Positions 24,739-33,808 are shown, numbered from the stretch's first letter. The stretch is 50,248 bases of DNA from Paraburkholderia franconis (GCF_009362735.1 NZ_WHNP01000058.1:1-50248); one strand, 5' to 3'. Notes: a model not told the origin generated them from the sequence alone. Made by a program: numbers and translations.

Positions 24739-26132
24739 TGGCGAAAAAAGAAATCCTGCTCAACGCGTTCAACATGAACTGCGTCGGGCACATCAATCAT
24801 GGCTTGTGGACGCATCCGCGCGACCGCTCATCCGATTACCGCTTGCTGTCGTACTGGACGGACCTCGCGCGCGTGCTCGAACGAGGCCTGTTCGACGGGC
24901 TCTTTCTTGCGGATATCGTCGGCGTGTACGACGTGTACAGGCGCAACGTCGATGTCACGCTCAAGGAGTCGATCCAGTTGCCCGTCAACGATCCGACGCT
25001 GCTCGTTCCGGCGATGGCCGCCGTTACGCAGCATCTGTCGTTCGGCGTGACGGTGAATCTCACGTATGAGGAGCCGTATCTGCTCGCACGGCGCTTTTCG
25101 ACGCTCGATCATCTGACACAAGGGCGGATCGGATGGAACATCGTCACGGGCTATCTCGACAGCGCCGCGCGTGCGATGGGGCGTGCCGCGCAACTGCCGC
25201 ACGACGAACGCTACGATCGCGCGGACGAGTGTCTCGACGTGCTCTACAAGCTGTGGGAAGGCAGCTGGGAAGACGATGCCGTGCTTCGCGACAAGGCCGC
25301 GCGCGTTTATGCGCGGCCTGACAAGGTGCATCGCGTGCGGCATGCGGGGCGGTACTACAACGTCGAAGGCTATCACCTCGCGGAACCGTCGCCGCAACGC
25401 ACGCCTGTGCTGTTTCAGGCGGGTAGCTCCGGACGTGGACAGCGCTTCGCCGCGCGTCACGCTGAATGCGTTTTCATATCGCCGCCGAATCGCGAGGTGG
25501 GGCGTGCAACGGTGCGCGCATTACGCGAGGAGCTGGTGAAAGCGGGGCGTCGTCCGGACGACGTGAAGGTATTCGTCGGAGCCGCCGTCGTGCCGGGCGC
25601 AACGCACGCCGAAGCACATGACAAGCACGCAGATTATCTGCACTACGCGAGCCGCGAGGCGGGTCTTGCGCACTTCGCCGCGAGCACCGGGATCGACTAT
25701 GCGCAGTACGATCTCGACGAGCCGATCGACTACGCGCCCGGCAACGCGATCGAATCGGCGGCTCGCACGGCGAAAGCGCACGGCTGGACGCGTCGCAAGC
25801 TGCTCGATATGTTCGCGCTGGGCGGGCGCTATCCGGCGATCGTCGGCACGCCCGCGCAGATCGCCGACGAACTCCAGCAATGGGCCGACGAAGCGGACGT
25901 CGACGGTTTCAATCTCAGCCGTACCGTCGTGCCCGAAAGCTACGCCGATTTCGTCGATCTCGTCGTTCCCGAGTTGCAGGATCGCGGCATCTACAAGACG
26001 GCTTATGCGGACGGCTCGTTGCGTCACAAGCTATTCAACGCAGGCGACAGATTGCCTGAGCGGCATGCGGGTGCTGCGTATCGGCAGCAGTCTGCGCTCG
26101 ACCGCGTTGCAGAAGCGCCGAGCGTCGCCTGA
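24738..26132 (+). CDS. FMN-dependent monooxygenase, NtaA/SnaA/DszA family
   Basis: A 464-residue class C flavin monooxygenase with a bacterial-luciferase-like fold that uses FMNH2 to cleave C-S or C-N bonds. Signatures: LNAFNMNCVGHINHGLWTHP at the N-terminus, RFSTLDHLTQGRIGWNIVTG, DECLDVLYKLWEGSWEDDAV, FQAGSSGRGQRFAARHAECV and the C-terminal FNLSRTVVPESYADFVDLVV. The ATG at 24738 was preferred over GTG at 24735 because GGAG is seven bases upstream. It overlaps sfnB copy 2 by one base. With the two SfnB proteins it probably desulfurises an organosulfur compound. A flavin reductase partner is not in the window. Confidence 0.92.
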   Translation: MAKKEILLNAFNMNCVGHINHGLWTHPRDRSSDYRLLSYWTDLARVLERGLFDGLFLADIVGVYDVYRRNVDVTLKESIQLPVNDPTLLVPAMAAVTQHLSFGVTVNLTYEEPYLLARRFSTLDHLTQGRIGWNIVTGYLDSAARAMGRAAQLPHDERYDRADECLDVLYKLWEGSWEDDAVLRDKAARVYARPDKVHRVRHAGRYYNVEGYHLAEPSPQRTPVLFQAGSSGRGQRFAARHAECVFISPPNREVGRATVRALREELVKAGRRPDDVKVFVGAAVVPGATHAEAHDKHADYLHYASREAGLAHFAASTGIDYAQYDLDEPIDYAPGNAIESAARTAKAHGWTRRKLLDMFALGGRYPAIVGTPAQIADELQQWADEADVDGFNLSRTVVPESYADFVDLVVPELQDRGIYKTAYADGSLRHKLFNAGDRLPERHAGAAYRQQSALDRVAEAPSVA

Positions 26133-26151
26133 GCAACGAAGTACCTGAAAC

Positions 26152-26910
26152 CTAAGCGGCCTGTTGCCCCAATGCGCGCGACAGGTTGGTCGCCTCGCGC
26201 TTGAGCAACTCGGCAAACTGCGTGACGCGGTTGTCCGTGACACGCACGCTGGGACCGAAGATGCAAATCGAGCCCGCAATCTGATTGGCCCCGTTGAAGA
26301 ACGGCGCGGCGACGGCGACCGCGCCTTCAATCAGTTCATGGCGGCTCGTTCCGTAGCCTTGCGCGCGGATCGCTTCGATGTCCGCGAGCAGCGTCGACAC
26401 ATCCTGCTCCGGATCGGCGAGATACGGGCGCAGTTCATCCGCGGAAAGCTGCATCTGCGAGAGGATGGTGCGCCCGCTCGCGCCGAGTACCAGCTTCTCG
26501 CGATAGCCGACACCTCGCCGGAAACTCAGCGGCTGCGGGCTCTCCAGCTCGGCCACGCACACGCGATACGTGCCGTCGGGCACGAACAGCGCCACCGTCT
26601 CCGACGTTTCCGCCCAAAGATTTCGCAGCATCGGTTGCGCAAGCTCCGCGATGCTGTGATCACTCATCCACACGTGCGCCAGCTGTGCGACAGCGCTTCC
26701 AAGGTGAAACCGCTGCGGTTCACCCGTCGACGCGAGAAAACCCTTTTGCTCGAGCGTGTTCAGCAGCCGATACAGCGTCGGCCGGCTCAGGTTCACGCGC
26801 GTGAGCAGCTCCGCGACGGTCAGTTGCTTGTCCCCCGGCCTGAACGCAAGAAGTATTTCTAGCGCTCTTTCCACCGCACGCACATTTTCGTGCGATTTTT
26901 TTTCTTGCAT
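26152..26910 (-). CDS. IclR-family regulator
   Basis: A 252-residue IclR-type transcription factor. The N-terminal winged helix has VERALEILLAFRPGDKQLTV, then AELLTRVNLSRPTLYRLLNT and LEQKGFLAST. The C-terminal effector domain has VGYREKLVLGASGRTILSQM. The ATG at 26910 has AAAGGA upstream; an in-frame start at 26949 lacks one. It is divergent from the aromatic dioxygenase operon and very probably controls it in response to the aromatic substrate or an intermediate. It converges with the flavin monooxygenase gene (18 bp gap). Confidence 0.93.
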   Translation of the reverse strand: MQEKKSHENVRAVERALEILLAFRPGDKQLTVAELLTRVNLSRPTLYRLLNTLEQKGFLASTGEPQRFHLGSAVAQLAHVWMSDHSIAELAQPMLRNLWAETSETVALFVPDGTYRVCVAELESPQPLSFRRGVGYREKLVLGASGRTILSQMQLSADELRPYLADPEQDVSTLLADIEAIRAQGYGTSRHELIEGAVAVAAPFFNGANQIAGSICIFGPSVRVTDNRVTQFAELLKREATNLSRALGQQAA

Positions 26911-26978
26911 TTGCAATTTCCTTTCTAAATCGGAGCGTGCCGTTTGCACATTGTAGAGAAAGTCACTGCCAATGAAAC

Positions 26979-27006
26979 TTGACTTCGCTCAAACTGTCCG
27001 TAGAAT
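26979..27006 (+). promoter_or_regulatory. Sigma-70-type promoter of the Rieske oxygenase operon
   Basis: TTGACT (26979-26984), a 16-bp spacer and TAGAAT (27001-27006) form a good housekeeping promoter between the IclR gene and the oxygenase gene. The predicted transcription start leaves a leader of about 45 bases ending with GGAGG before the ATG at 27060. Confidence 0.7.
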
Positions 27007-27059
27007 GAAAACACAATCTCACACAGCGGACAACGCCGCAACCGATCTGGAGGATGAAC

Positions 27060-28331
27060 ATGGACAAGAACATGTCCGAAACACTCGTGCGCACGGGCCC
27101 GGGTACGGCAATGGGCAACCTGATGCGCCGCTACTGGGTGCCGATACTGCTGGCGAGCGAAATCGCCGAACCCGACTGTCCGCCTGTGCGCGTGCAGATC
27201 CTCGGTGAAAAGCTGCTCGCCTTTCGCGATTCGGAAGGCAAAGCCGCGCTGATCGACGAGTTCTGCTCGCATCGCGGCGTATCGCTGTATTTCGGCCGTA
27301 ACGAGGAGAATGGCATTCGCTGCGCGTATCACGGCCTCAAGTTCGACCGCGACGGGAAATGCGTCGACGTGCCGTCCGCGCCTCAGGCGTGCAAGCACAT
27401 GGGCATCACCGCGTATCCGTGCATCGAGCGCGGTGGCATTGTCTGGGCGTACATGGGACCGAAGGACCGCCAGCCGGCGCCGCCCGATCTGGAGTGGTGC
27501 AATTTGCCGGACAGCCATGTGTTCGTGTCGAAGCGGTTGCAGGAATCGAACTATCTGCAGGCGATGGAAGGCGGCATCGACACGAGCCATGTCTCGTACG
27601 TGCACCGCTATGAAGTCGACGACGATCCGATGCACCAGGGCACCAAGGCGCTCGACTACATCAAGGCCGATGGCAATGTGATCTTCGAAATCGAGAAGCA
27701 GCCGTTCGGCCTGACGCTCTTCGGCCGTCGCAACGGCGAACCCGACTCGTACTACTGGCGCGTCACGCAGTGGCTGTTCCCGTGGTACACGCTGATCCCG
27801 CCCTTCGGCGATCACTCGCTGGCGGGTCACGTGTGGGTGCCGATCGACGATCACAACTGCTGGGCCTGGAGCGTCAACTTCCGCCCGGATCGTCCACTGA
27901 GCGAACAGGAGCTGGCCGATCTGAACGCCGGCAAGGGCATTCACTGCGAGTACGAGCCCGGCACGTTCCGGCCCAGGGCCAACAAGGACAACGACTACCT
28001 GATCGACCGCCAGGCGCAGAAGGACAAGCGCGCATATTCGGGCGTGTTCGGCTTCGCGATGCAGGATGCGTCGCTGCAGGAAAGCATGGGGCCGATCCAG
28101 GACCACAGCAAGGAAAAGCTGCTGCCGACCGACCGCGCGATCGTGATGGCGCGCCGCATGCTTTACGAAGCGGCCACCGCGTTGCTTCCCGATACCGATC
28201 CGCCCGCCATCAACGCCGATCAGCAGCGGGTGCGCGCAGCGGGCGCGCTGTTGCCGCGCGGTCAGAAGCCACAGGAATGGGCGGCCATCCACCTTGCAGA
28301 CGGCAAGGGTCAACCGATCTACTCGATCTGA
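27060..28331 (+). CDS. Rieske non-heme iron oxygenase, terminal (alpha) subunit
   Basis: A 423-residue ring-hydroxylating or demethylating oxygenase of the phthalate 4,5-dioxygenase type. The Rieske [2Fe-2S] ligands are C69-x-H71 (CSHRG) and C88-x2-H91 (CAYHGL). The mononuclear iron motif is D174-x2-H177-x4-H182 (DTSHVSYVH). The ATG at 27060 is six bases after GGAGG; one at 27054 touches it. Size and the single-subunit layout fit class IA enzymes, which draw electrons from a one-piece FMN/[2Fe-2S] reductase, and such a reductase is encoded two genes on. The substrate is probably an aromatic acid or aryl ether but cannot be fixed from sequence. Confidence 0.93.
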   Translation: MDKNMSETLVRTGPGTAMGNLMRRYWVPILLASEIAEPDCPPVRVQILGEKLLAFRDSEGKAALIDEFCSHRGVSLYFGRNEENGIRCAYHGLKFDRDGKCVDVPSAPQACKHMGITAYPCIERGGIVWAYMGPKDRQPAPPDLEWCNLPDSHVFVSKRLQESNYLQAMEGGIDTSHVSYVHRYEVDDDPMHQGTKALDYIKADGNVIFEIEKQPFGLTLFGRRNGEPDSYYWRVTQWLFPWYTLIPPFGDHSLAGHVWVPIDDHNCWAWSVNFRPDRPLSEQELADLNAGKGIHCEYEPGTFRPRANKDNDYLIDRQAQKDKRAYSGVFGFAMQDASLQESMGPIQDHSKEKLLPTDRAIVMARRMLYEAATALLPDTDPPAINADQQRVRAAGALLPRGQKPQEWAAIHLADGKGQPIYSI

Positions 28332-28338
28332 TCGTCCG

Positions 28339-28358
28339 GGCCGGACGCAGGTCCGGCC
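28339..28358 (+). other. Intra-operon hairpin
   Basis: GGCCGGAC and GTCCGGCC form a perfect 8-bp stem around GCAG in the gap between the Rieske oxygenase and SDR genes. There is no T tract, so it is more likely an mRNA-stabilising or processing element than a terminator. Confidence 0.5.
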
Positions 28359-28398
28359 GCGGGGGCATCGTTCCTGATTCGCGACAAGGAGGCCGGCA

Positions 28399-29196
28399 TT
28401 GCGCCGGCATGAAATGCAGCAAGGTACAAGACTTCAAGGCAAGGTTGCGCTGATCACAGGCGGCGGCGGAGGCATCGGCGCTGCGACGGCGCGCGTCTTC
28501 AGCGACGAGGGCGCGGCTGTGGTGCTGGTCGACGCGAACGCCGAAGCGCTGGCTCGCGTCACCGATGAACTGCTTCAGCACGATTCCTCCGCGAAGGTGA
28601 AGACCTTTTTGGCCGACGTGTCGAACGCGGACGAGGCGGCCGCCGCGGCCGAGCTTGCCGCCCGTTCGTTCGATCGTCTGGACGTGCTCGTCAACAACGC
28701 CGCGATGCGCAACTACAGCGCGCTCGCCGAGGCGACACCCGCCGAATGGCAAAGCATGGTGTCCGTCAATCTGATCGGAACGTCGAACTACTGCAAGGCC
28801 GCGCTCCCGCTGCTGCGCAAGTCGGCTTGCGCGAGCATCGTCAACGTGTCGTCGTGCTATGCGGTGACGGGCCGCAAGGGTATGGGTCTCTACGACGCCA
28901 CCAAAGCCGGCATGCTCGCGATGACGCGCACGCTCGCATTCGAGGAAGCGGCGCACGGTGTGCGTGTCAACGCCGTCTGCCCCGGCTCCACGCTGACCGA
29001 CTTTCACGTCAACTGCGCGCGTGCAGCGGGCAAGAGCGTCGACGTGCTCAAGACGCAGCGGCAGGACACGTCGCTGATCGGTCGCTGGGCTGCGCCCGAA
29101 GAAATTGCGTGGCCGATTCTCTGGTTCGCAAGCGACGAGGCATCTTTCATCACGGGCACGACACTGATGGTCGATGGCGGCCTGTCGATCATGTAA
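28399..29196 (+). CDS. SDR-family dehydrogenase, probable TTG start
   Basis: A 265-residue classical short-chain dehydrogenase. It has the cofactor loop TGGGGGIG (20-27), LVNNAA (97-102), catalytic Ser near 151-152 and YDATK with Tyr165 and Lys169, and ends TGTTLMVDGGLSIM. A perfect AGGAGG stands six bases before the TTG at 28399. The first in-frame ATG (28414) is 21 bases away and has no site of its own, so TTG is preferred. In the operon it probably oxidises the cis-dihydrodiol or alcohol product made by the Rieske oxygenase. It is followed 12 bases later by the reductase gene. Confidence 0.92.
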   Translation: MRRHEMQQGTRLQGKVALITGGGGGIGAATARVFSDEGAAVVLVDANAEALARVTDELLQHDSSAKVKTFLADVSNADEAAAAAELAARSFDRLDVLVNNAAMRNYSALAEATPAEWQSMVSVNLIGTSNYCKAALPLLRKSACASIVNVSSCYAVTGRKGMGLYDATKAGMLAMTRTLAFEEAAHGVRVNAVCPGSTLTDFHVNCARAAGKSVDVLKTQRQDTSLIGRWAAPEEIAWPILWFASDEASFITGTTLMVDGGLSIM

Positions 29197-29208
29197 TGGG
29201 TGGTCAGC

Positions 29209-30174
29209 ATGAACGATTCCACACTTACCGTGCGCGTCGCGAGACGCAGCATCGAAGCTGAGGGTATTGTCAGCTTTGAGTTCGCGAGTCTCGACGGGTA
29301 CGAGCTGCCTGCGTTCGACGCGGGCGCGCATATCGACGTGCATGTTCCCGGCGGTCTGATCCGGCAGTACTCGCTGTGCAATTCGCCTGCGGACCGTCGG
29401 CGCTATCAGATCGCCGTGTTGCGCGATGAACAGTCGCGCGGCGGTTCGGCGGGCATGCACGAGTCCGTGCACGAAGGCGACGAGATTCGCATCAGCGTGC
29501 CGCGCAATCATTTCCCGCTCGCGCACGGCGACGCGAAGCATCTGTTGCTCGCGGGCGGCATCGGCCTTACGCCGCTGCTCTGCATGGCCGAGCACCTGGG
29601 CGACGCGGGCACGTCGTTCGAGATGCACTACTGCACGCGTTCGCGTTCACGCGCAGCTTTCATCGAACGGATTGCGGGATCGCCCTGGGCAGCGCAGGTC
29701 CAGTATCACTTCGACGATGGCGACGCTGCGCAGCGTCTCGACTTGCAGACGTTGCTCGCACAGCCGCAGCCCGATGCGCATCTGTATGTGTGCGGGCCGC
29801 AAGGGTTCATGAATGCCGTGCTCGATAAGGCCCGCTCGCTGGGCTGGCCAGAGCAGCAACTGCACTATGAGTTCTTTTCGGCGGCGCCCGTCGACACCAG
29901 CAACGATGGGCCTTTCGAAGTCTGCCTCTCGCGCTCTGGACGTGTCGTGCCGATCCCTGCGGACCGGTCTGTGGCCCAGGCGCTCGCCGATGCCGGCGTG
30001 GATGTCCCCGTGTCGTGCGAACAGGGTATCTGCGGGACGTGCATCACGCGCGTGATCGATGGTGAGCCCGACCATCGCGATCTTTTTCTGTCGCCCGAGG
30101 AACAGGCTCGCAACGACCAGTTCCTGCCGTGTTGTTCGCGCGCGAAGTCGAAGAGGCTGGTGCTGGATCTTTGA
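29209..30174 (+). CDS. PDR/VanB-type oxygenase reductase (FMN, NADH, [2Fe-2S])
   Basis: A 321-residue electron-transfer protein with three parts. The flavin domain has RQYSLC (52-57). The NAD domain has GGIGLTP (116-122) and CGPQGF (195-200). The C-terminal plant-type ferredoxin domain has C270, C275, C278 and C308 as [2Fe-2S] ligands (CEQGICGTC ... CC). This is the phthalate dioxygenase reductase layout and it should deliver electrons from NADH to the Rieske oxygenase. The ATG at 29209 follows a G-rich site; GTG at 29200 is the alternative. Confidence 0.94.
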   Translation: MNDSTLTVRVARRSIEAEGIVSFEFASLDGYELPAFDAGAHIDVHVPGGLIRQYSLCNSPADRRRYQIAVLRDEQSRGGSAGMHESVHEGDEIRISVPRNHFPLAHGDAKHLLLAGGIGLTPLLCMAEHLGDAGTSFEMHYCTRSRSRAAFIERIAGSPWAAQVQYHFDDGDAAQRLDLQTLLAQPQPDAHLYVCGPQGFMNAVLDKARSLGWPEQQLHYEFFSAAPVDTSNDGPFEVCLSRSGRVVPIPADRSVAQALADAGVDVPVSCEQGICGTCITRVIDGEPDHRDLFLSPEEQARNDQFLPCCSRAKSKRLVLDL

Positions 30175-30278
30175 CGATGAAAGCAGGTCGATAGAACCAG
30201 GACCAGCCTGCTTCGAATGGCTGGATCAGAAGGCAGAATAAAGGGGCGGCCATGTGCACGCCCTGCATTGGAGGAGTC

Positions 30279-31529
30279 ATGGAGAAGAATCTGACGTCGT
30301 CAGGAGACGCATCTTGCGGCGCGTGGCCCGTGCAAAGCGCAGCGGAGACTGAAACGAGCGCTTATCGCTGGGTTGCATTGTTCATCGTATGGGCGGCGTT
30401 TCTGCTGAGCTATGTGGATCGCGTTGCATGGAGCACGGTCGCCGCGCCCGTCGGCGCATCGCTTGGTCTCAATGTCGCGATGCTCGGCGCGTTCGTCACG
30501 GCTTTCTACGCGGGTTACGTTATCGCGAATGTGATCGGCGGCGCGCTCACCGATCTGCTCGGCGGCCGCGCGATGATGACGCTGGCCTTGCTGCCGCTCG
30601 GCGTATTCACGTTCTTTTTTGGCGAGACCCGCACGCTGACGACGGGCATCGCGATCCAGCTCGCGATGGGTTTTGCCGCTGGCGCCGATTACTCCGCCGG
30701 CATGAAGATCATCCCCGCCTGGTTCACGCGGGACCGAGGCCGCGCGATGGGGATCTACACCACGGCCACATCGCTGGCAGTGGTCCTCGCGAATGCGATC
30801 GTGCCGTCGTTTTCCGCACAGCACGGCTGGTCCAACGCATTCCGTATGCTCGGCGTCGTCACGTTCGCGTGGGGCATCGTGTCGTTGCTGTTTCTGAAGA
30901 ACCGGCCGACCAGCGACCAGTCGCCGACACGAAACAGCGCGAAAGAGATGCTCGGACTGTTGCGCAACCGCAATCTGATCGTGCTCGCGATTGCAGGCTG
31001 CGGCGGCCTTTGGGCAACCGTCGGCTTCGGCGCGTGGGGCAATGCGTTGATGACGAAACAATATGGCATCTCGCCTGTCGTTGCGGGCTCCATCATTGCG
31101 TCGTTTGGAATCGGCGCGGTGATCGCCAAGCCGACGCTCGGCTGGATCTCCGATCTGCCCGGCATTTCGCGCCGGCTGATGTCGATTCTCTGTCTGATCG
31201 CCTTCGCGTTCATGCTGCTCGTCTTCGGCATGTGCTCGACCACGACGCAGTTCTATGTGGTAGCGCCGATTCTGGGCGCGTTCTCATACGGCTATCTGCC
31301 CGTGTTGATGGCACAGATCAGCGATGCATCGGGCAAGCGTCTTGCGGGCGCGAGCGCCGGCTGGACCAACGCGATCTGGCAAACGGGCAGCGCGATTTCT
31401 CCGCTCGCCGTGGGACACGTTTATGGCGGCACGCATTCGTTCATGCTCGCGCTGCTGACGCTTGCGATCGGTCCTGTCGTCGGCATGGTGGCGATGTTGT
31501 TCGTCAGCAAGCACATTTCCCGCGAATAA
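30279..31529 (+). CDS. MFS transporter of the aromatic operon
   Basis: A 416-residue inner-membrane carrier with about 12 segments. It has the typical first helix AYRWVALFIVWAAFLLSYVDR with the aromatic-acid/anion symporter motif, GGALTDLLGGRAMM in the first cytoplasmic loop, and a hydrophobic C-terminus. The ATG at 30279 is preceded by GGAGGA; the longer frame from 30252 is less likely. Its place directly after the oxygenase, dehydrogenase and reductase genes suggests uptake of the aromatic substrate. The gap from the reductase (about 100 bp) still fits one operon. Confidence 0.92.
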   Translation: MEKNLTSSGDASCGAWPVQSAAETETSAYRWVALFIVWAAFLLSYVDRVAWSTVAAPVGASLGLNVAMLGAFVTAFYAGYVIANVIGGALTDLLGGRAMMTLALLPLGVFTFFFGETRTLTTGIAIQLAMGFAAGADYSAGMKIIPAWFTRDRGRAMGIYTTATSLAVVLANAIVPSFSAQHGWSNAFRMLGVVTFAWGIVSLLFLKNRPTSDQSPTRNSAKEMLGLLRNRNLIVLAIAGCGGLWATVGFGAWGNALMTKQYGISPVVAGSIIASFGIGAVIAKPTLGWISDLPGISRRLMSILCLIAFAFMLLVFGMCSTTTQFYVVAPILGAFSYGYLPVLMAQISDASGKRLAGASAGWTNAIWQTGSAISPLAVGHVYGGTHSFMLALLTLAIGPVVGMVAMLFVSKHISRE

Positions 31530-31550
31530 AACCAATGCCATGGAGTGTGT

Positions 31551-31579
31551 TACATTTCGCACTCTTATCGTTTTAGATT
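31551..31579 (+). promoter_or_regulatory. Candidate promoter of the porin gene
   Basis: TTACAT (31551-31556), a 17-bp spacer and TAGATT (31574-31579) lie between the MFS stop and the porin start. The porin may thus be expressed separately from the upstream operon as well as by read-through. Confidence 0.5.
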
Positions 31580-31616
31580 CGCTTAGTACCACTACAGTAA
31601 TAAATAAGGAGAGGGG

Positions 31617-32702
31617 ATGAAGTCGAATTACACGGTCCGCACAATCGGAAGTCTGCTTGTCGCTTGCGTTGGAGCGGGCGTGAGTGTCGCGGCACATGCG
31701 CAATCGTCGGTGACGCTCTACGGGATCGTCGATTCGGGCATCGAATACGTGAACCACGCGGCGAAGCAGGGCTCAGGCAACCTGTTCCGGCTCAATACCG
31801 GCAATCGCATGAATTCGCGCTGGGGCATAACGGGCAAGGAGGATCTCGGCGGCGGCCTGCGCTCGATCTTCACGCTCGAATCCGGCATCGCGATGAACAG
31901 CGGGACGTTGCAGCAGGGCGGCCGGCTATTTGGGCGCCAGGCGTTCGTCGGCATCGAGAGTGACAAGTTTGGCTCCGTGATGGCCGGCCGGCAGATGACG
32001 CCGATGTATCGCTACTTTCTCCCGCTCGATCCGCTCGGCTATTCGAGCTATGGCTTTGCCGCGCAGGACACGCAGTTCGTGGGCCGCGCCGACAATGCAG
32101 TCGAGTATCTGGGGCATGCGGGACCGTTCGAAGTCAATGCGCTCTACAGCTTCGGCTACGACTCGACGGTGCCCAATGGCGGCCCGGTGCCTGGGGCGTT
32201 CAGGGTCGGCAAGCAGTTCGATGTCGGCGGGCGCTATCGTCAGGGGCCGTTCAATCTGACGTTCGTGTATGAGCAGCGGCAGGGCCAAAGCATTGCATCG
32301 GCGAACAACAGCGAACGCCGGTACGTCGCCGGCGGTTCGTGGCAGATCGGCGATGCAACGCTGTACGGTGGATACGAGCTGTTGCTCAACGACATCGCCG
32401 CGACGTTGCAGGCTTCGCCGTCGCAGTACATGGCGTATGGCGGCTTGCGTTACAAGGTCACGCCGCAACTTCAACTGGCGGCCGCTTCCTACTACCACTC
32501 GTATCGCGCGATATCGGCGCACGCGCTAAGCTCGGGCGTCAACGCGGACTACTGGCTTTCGAAGCGCACGGCTCTCTATACCGATGTGACCTACGTGATC
32601 AACAGCTCGAAGTCTGCGTTGAGCGCGACGGGATCGACGACAACGGTCGCGACGGGCGCAAATCAACTGGCAGTTGCGATCGGGATTGCGCACCTGTTCT
32701 AG
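31617..32702 (+). CDS. Gram-negative porin (Burkholderia OpcP/OmpC type)
   Basis: A 361-residue outer-membrane trimeric porin. A signal peptide (VACVGAGVSVAAHAQ, cleaved before SSVTLYG) leads to the conserved mature start SSVTLYGIVDSGIEYVNHAA. The body shows SRWGITGKEDLGGGLRSIFTLESG and the alternating beta-strand pattern, ending with an aromatic residue (AIGIAHLF) as the assembly signal. AAGGAGAGGGG precedes the ATG. As the last member of the aromatic cluster it probably lets the substrate cross the outer membrane. Confidence 0.95.
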   Translation: MKSNYTVRTIGSLLVACVGAGVSVAAHAQSSVTLYGIVDSGIEYVNHAAKQGSGNLFRLNTGNRMNSRWGITGKEDLGGGLRSIFTLESGIAMNSGTLQQGGRLFGRQAFVGIESDKFGSVMAGRQMTPMYRYFLPLDPLGYSSYGFAAQDTQFVGRADNAVEYLGHAGPFEVNALYSFGYDSTVPNGGPVPGAFRVGKQFDVGGRYRQGPFNLTFVYEQRQGQSIASANNSERRYVAGGSWQIGDATLYGGYELLLNDIAATLQASPSQYMAYGGLRYKVTPQLQLAAASYYHSYRAISAHALSSGVNADYWLSKRTALYTDVTYVINSSKSALSATGSTTTVATGANQLAVAIGIAHLF

Positions 32703-32810
32703 GCGCGTTCATCAGCGTATCTGTTTTCCGCGTTGCACCTTGCCGAAGTGAGAGGCAGCGTAGAGACCAATCGCAAGCGCGCCCAGAACACGCGAATAGC
32801 AGGCCTGCGC

Positions 32811-33325
32811 TTAGCGAAACACGCTGACCGCTTCCACCAGGCGTTCGGCCTGTTGCTTAAGCTCTCCGACGCGGCGGTGCTCTGCTCGACGAGAGCCGCG
32901 TTTTGTTGCGTGATGGTGTCGAGATCGCTCACTGCACGATCGACTTGCGTGACACCGCTGCTTTGTTCTTCGGTGGCGGACCTGATTTCCGCAATGAGGT
33001 CCGACACACGCTTCACTTGCGCGACGATCTCGTCCATCGTCTGTCCTGCATCGTCGACGAGCTTGGCGCCCGCCTCGACCCGTTCGACGCTCGCGCCGAT
33101 CAGGTTCTTGATTTCCTTCGCGGCGTTCGCGCTTCGCTGCGCGAGCGCACGAACCTCACCGGCGACGACGGCGAATCCGCGCCCCTGGTCGCCCGCGCGC
33201 GCGGCTTCGACGGCGGCGTTGAGGGCCAGGATGTTAGTCTGAAATGCGATGCCGTCGATCACACCGATGATGTCGGCGATTTTTCGCGAGCTGCCGGTGA
33301 TGTCGTCCATCGTGCTGACGACTTT
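32811..33325 (-). pseudogene. Truncated, frameshifted methyl-accepting chemotaxis protein
   Basis: Only the cytoplasmic signalling tip and C-terminal helix remain: IAFQTNILALNAAVEAARAG, then DQGRGFAVVAGEVRALAQRS, the hallmark hairpin of chemoreceptors. The 5' side ends at a stop just before VVSTMDD, so the ligand, membrane and HAMP parts are gone. Near 32858 one base is missing: after ASESL the frame drifts, while the neighbouring frame resumes the expected KQQAERLVEAVSVFR and stop (32811-32813). It converges with the porin gene and cannot yield a working receptor. Confidence 0.88.
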
Positions 33326-33463
33326 TCAAGCAGAATTCGAAGGCGTCGTTGCGACGACTATTGGGTATCGAACGATTGAAGGGGCGCCGGGCCGAGAGAT
33401 CATCCGATTGCCGCGATGCGTGGAATGGGTCGCTATCTCTAGCAACCCATTCCTGTCTTTGGA

Positions 33464-33808
33464 TTAGCTGGATTTGCCGCGCGTGTAGTAAGCGCTGATC
33501 CATGCGTTACACACCTGCTCGATCTGCAACGCCTCCTTGTTGGGAAGGAGATCGTAGCGGCCGTCGACGGACCCGTTGACCAGCCCATGAAGTCCGCCCG
33601 CGAGGAATCGCCTCTTCCAGTACGTTACGGCCGCCGATGTTATCGAACACTCGCTGCTGATCTCGTTGTTCGAATGACCGTCAGCGGCCATCAGCAGGAT
33701 CTTCGCACGAAGTCTCCATGAGGGAGGGTGGTCTTGCGTGCGGACCATCGCGAGGAGTTGCTCACGTTCGTCCGCCGAAATATCAAATTGGATTCTGGGT
33801 CGAGCCAT
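33464..33808 (-). mobile_element. N-terminal fragment of an IS630-type transposase
   Basis: A 114-residue frame from the ATG at 33808. MARPRIQFDISADEREQLLA leads into LRAKILLMAADGHSNNEISS and SAAVTYWKRRFLAGGLHGLV, the helix-turn-helix head of IS630-family transposases. The sequence then leaves the family and stops, so the DDE catalytic domain is missing. It lies between the chemoreceptor fragment and other debris, and probably marks the event that cut that gene. Terminal repeats could not be located. Confidence 0.7.
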
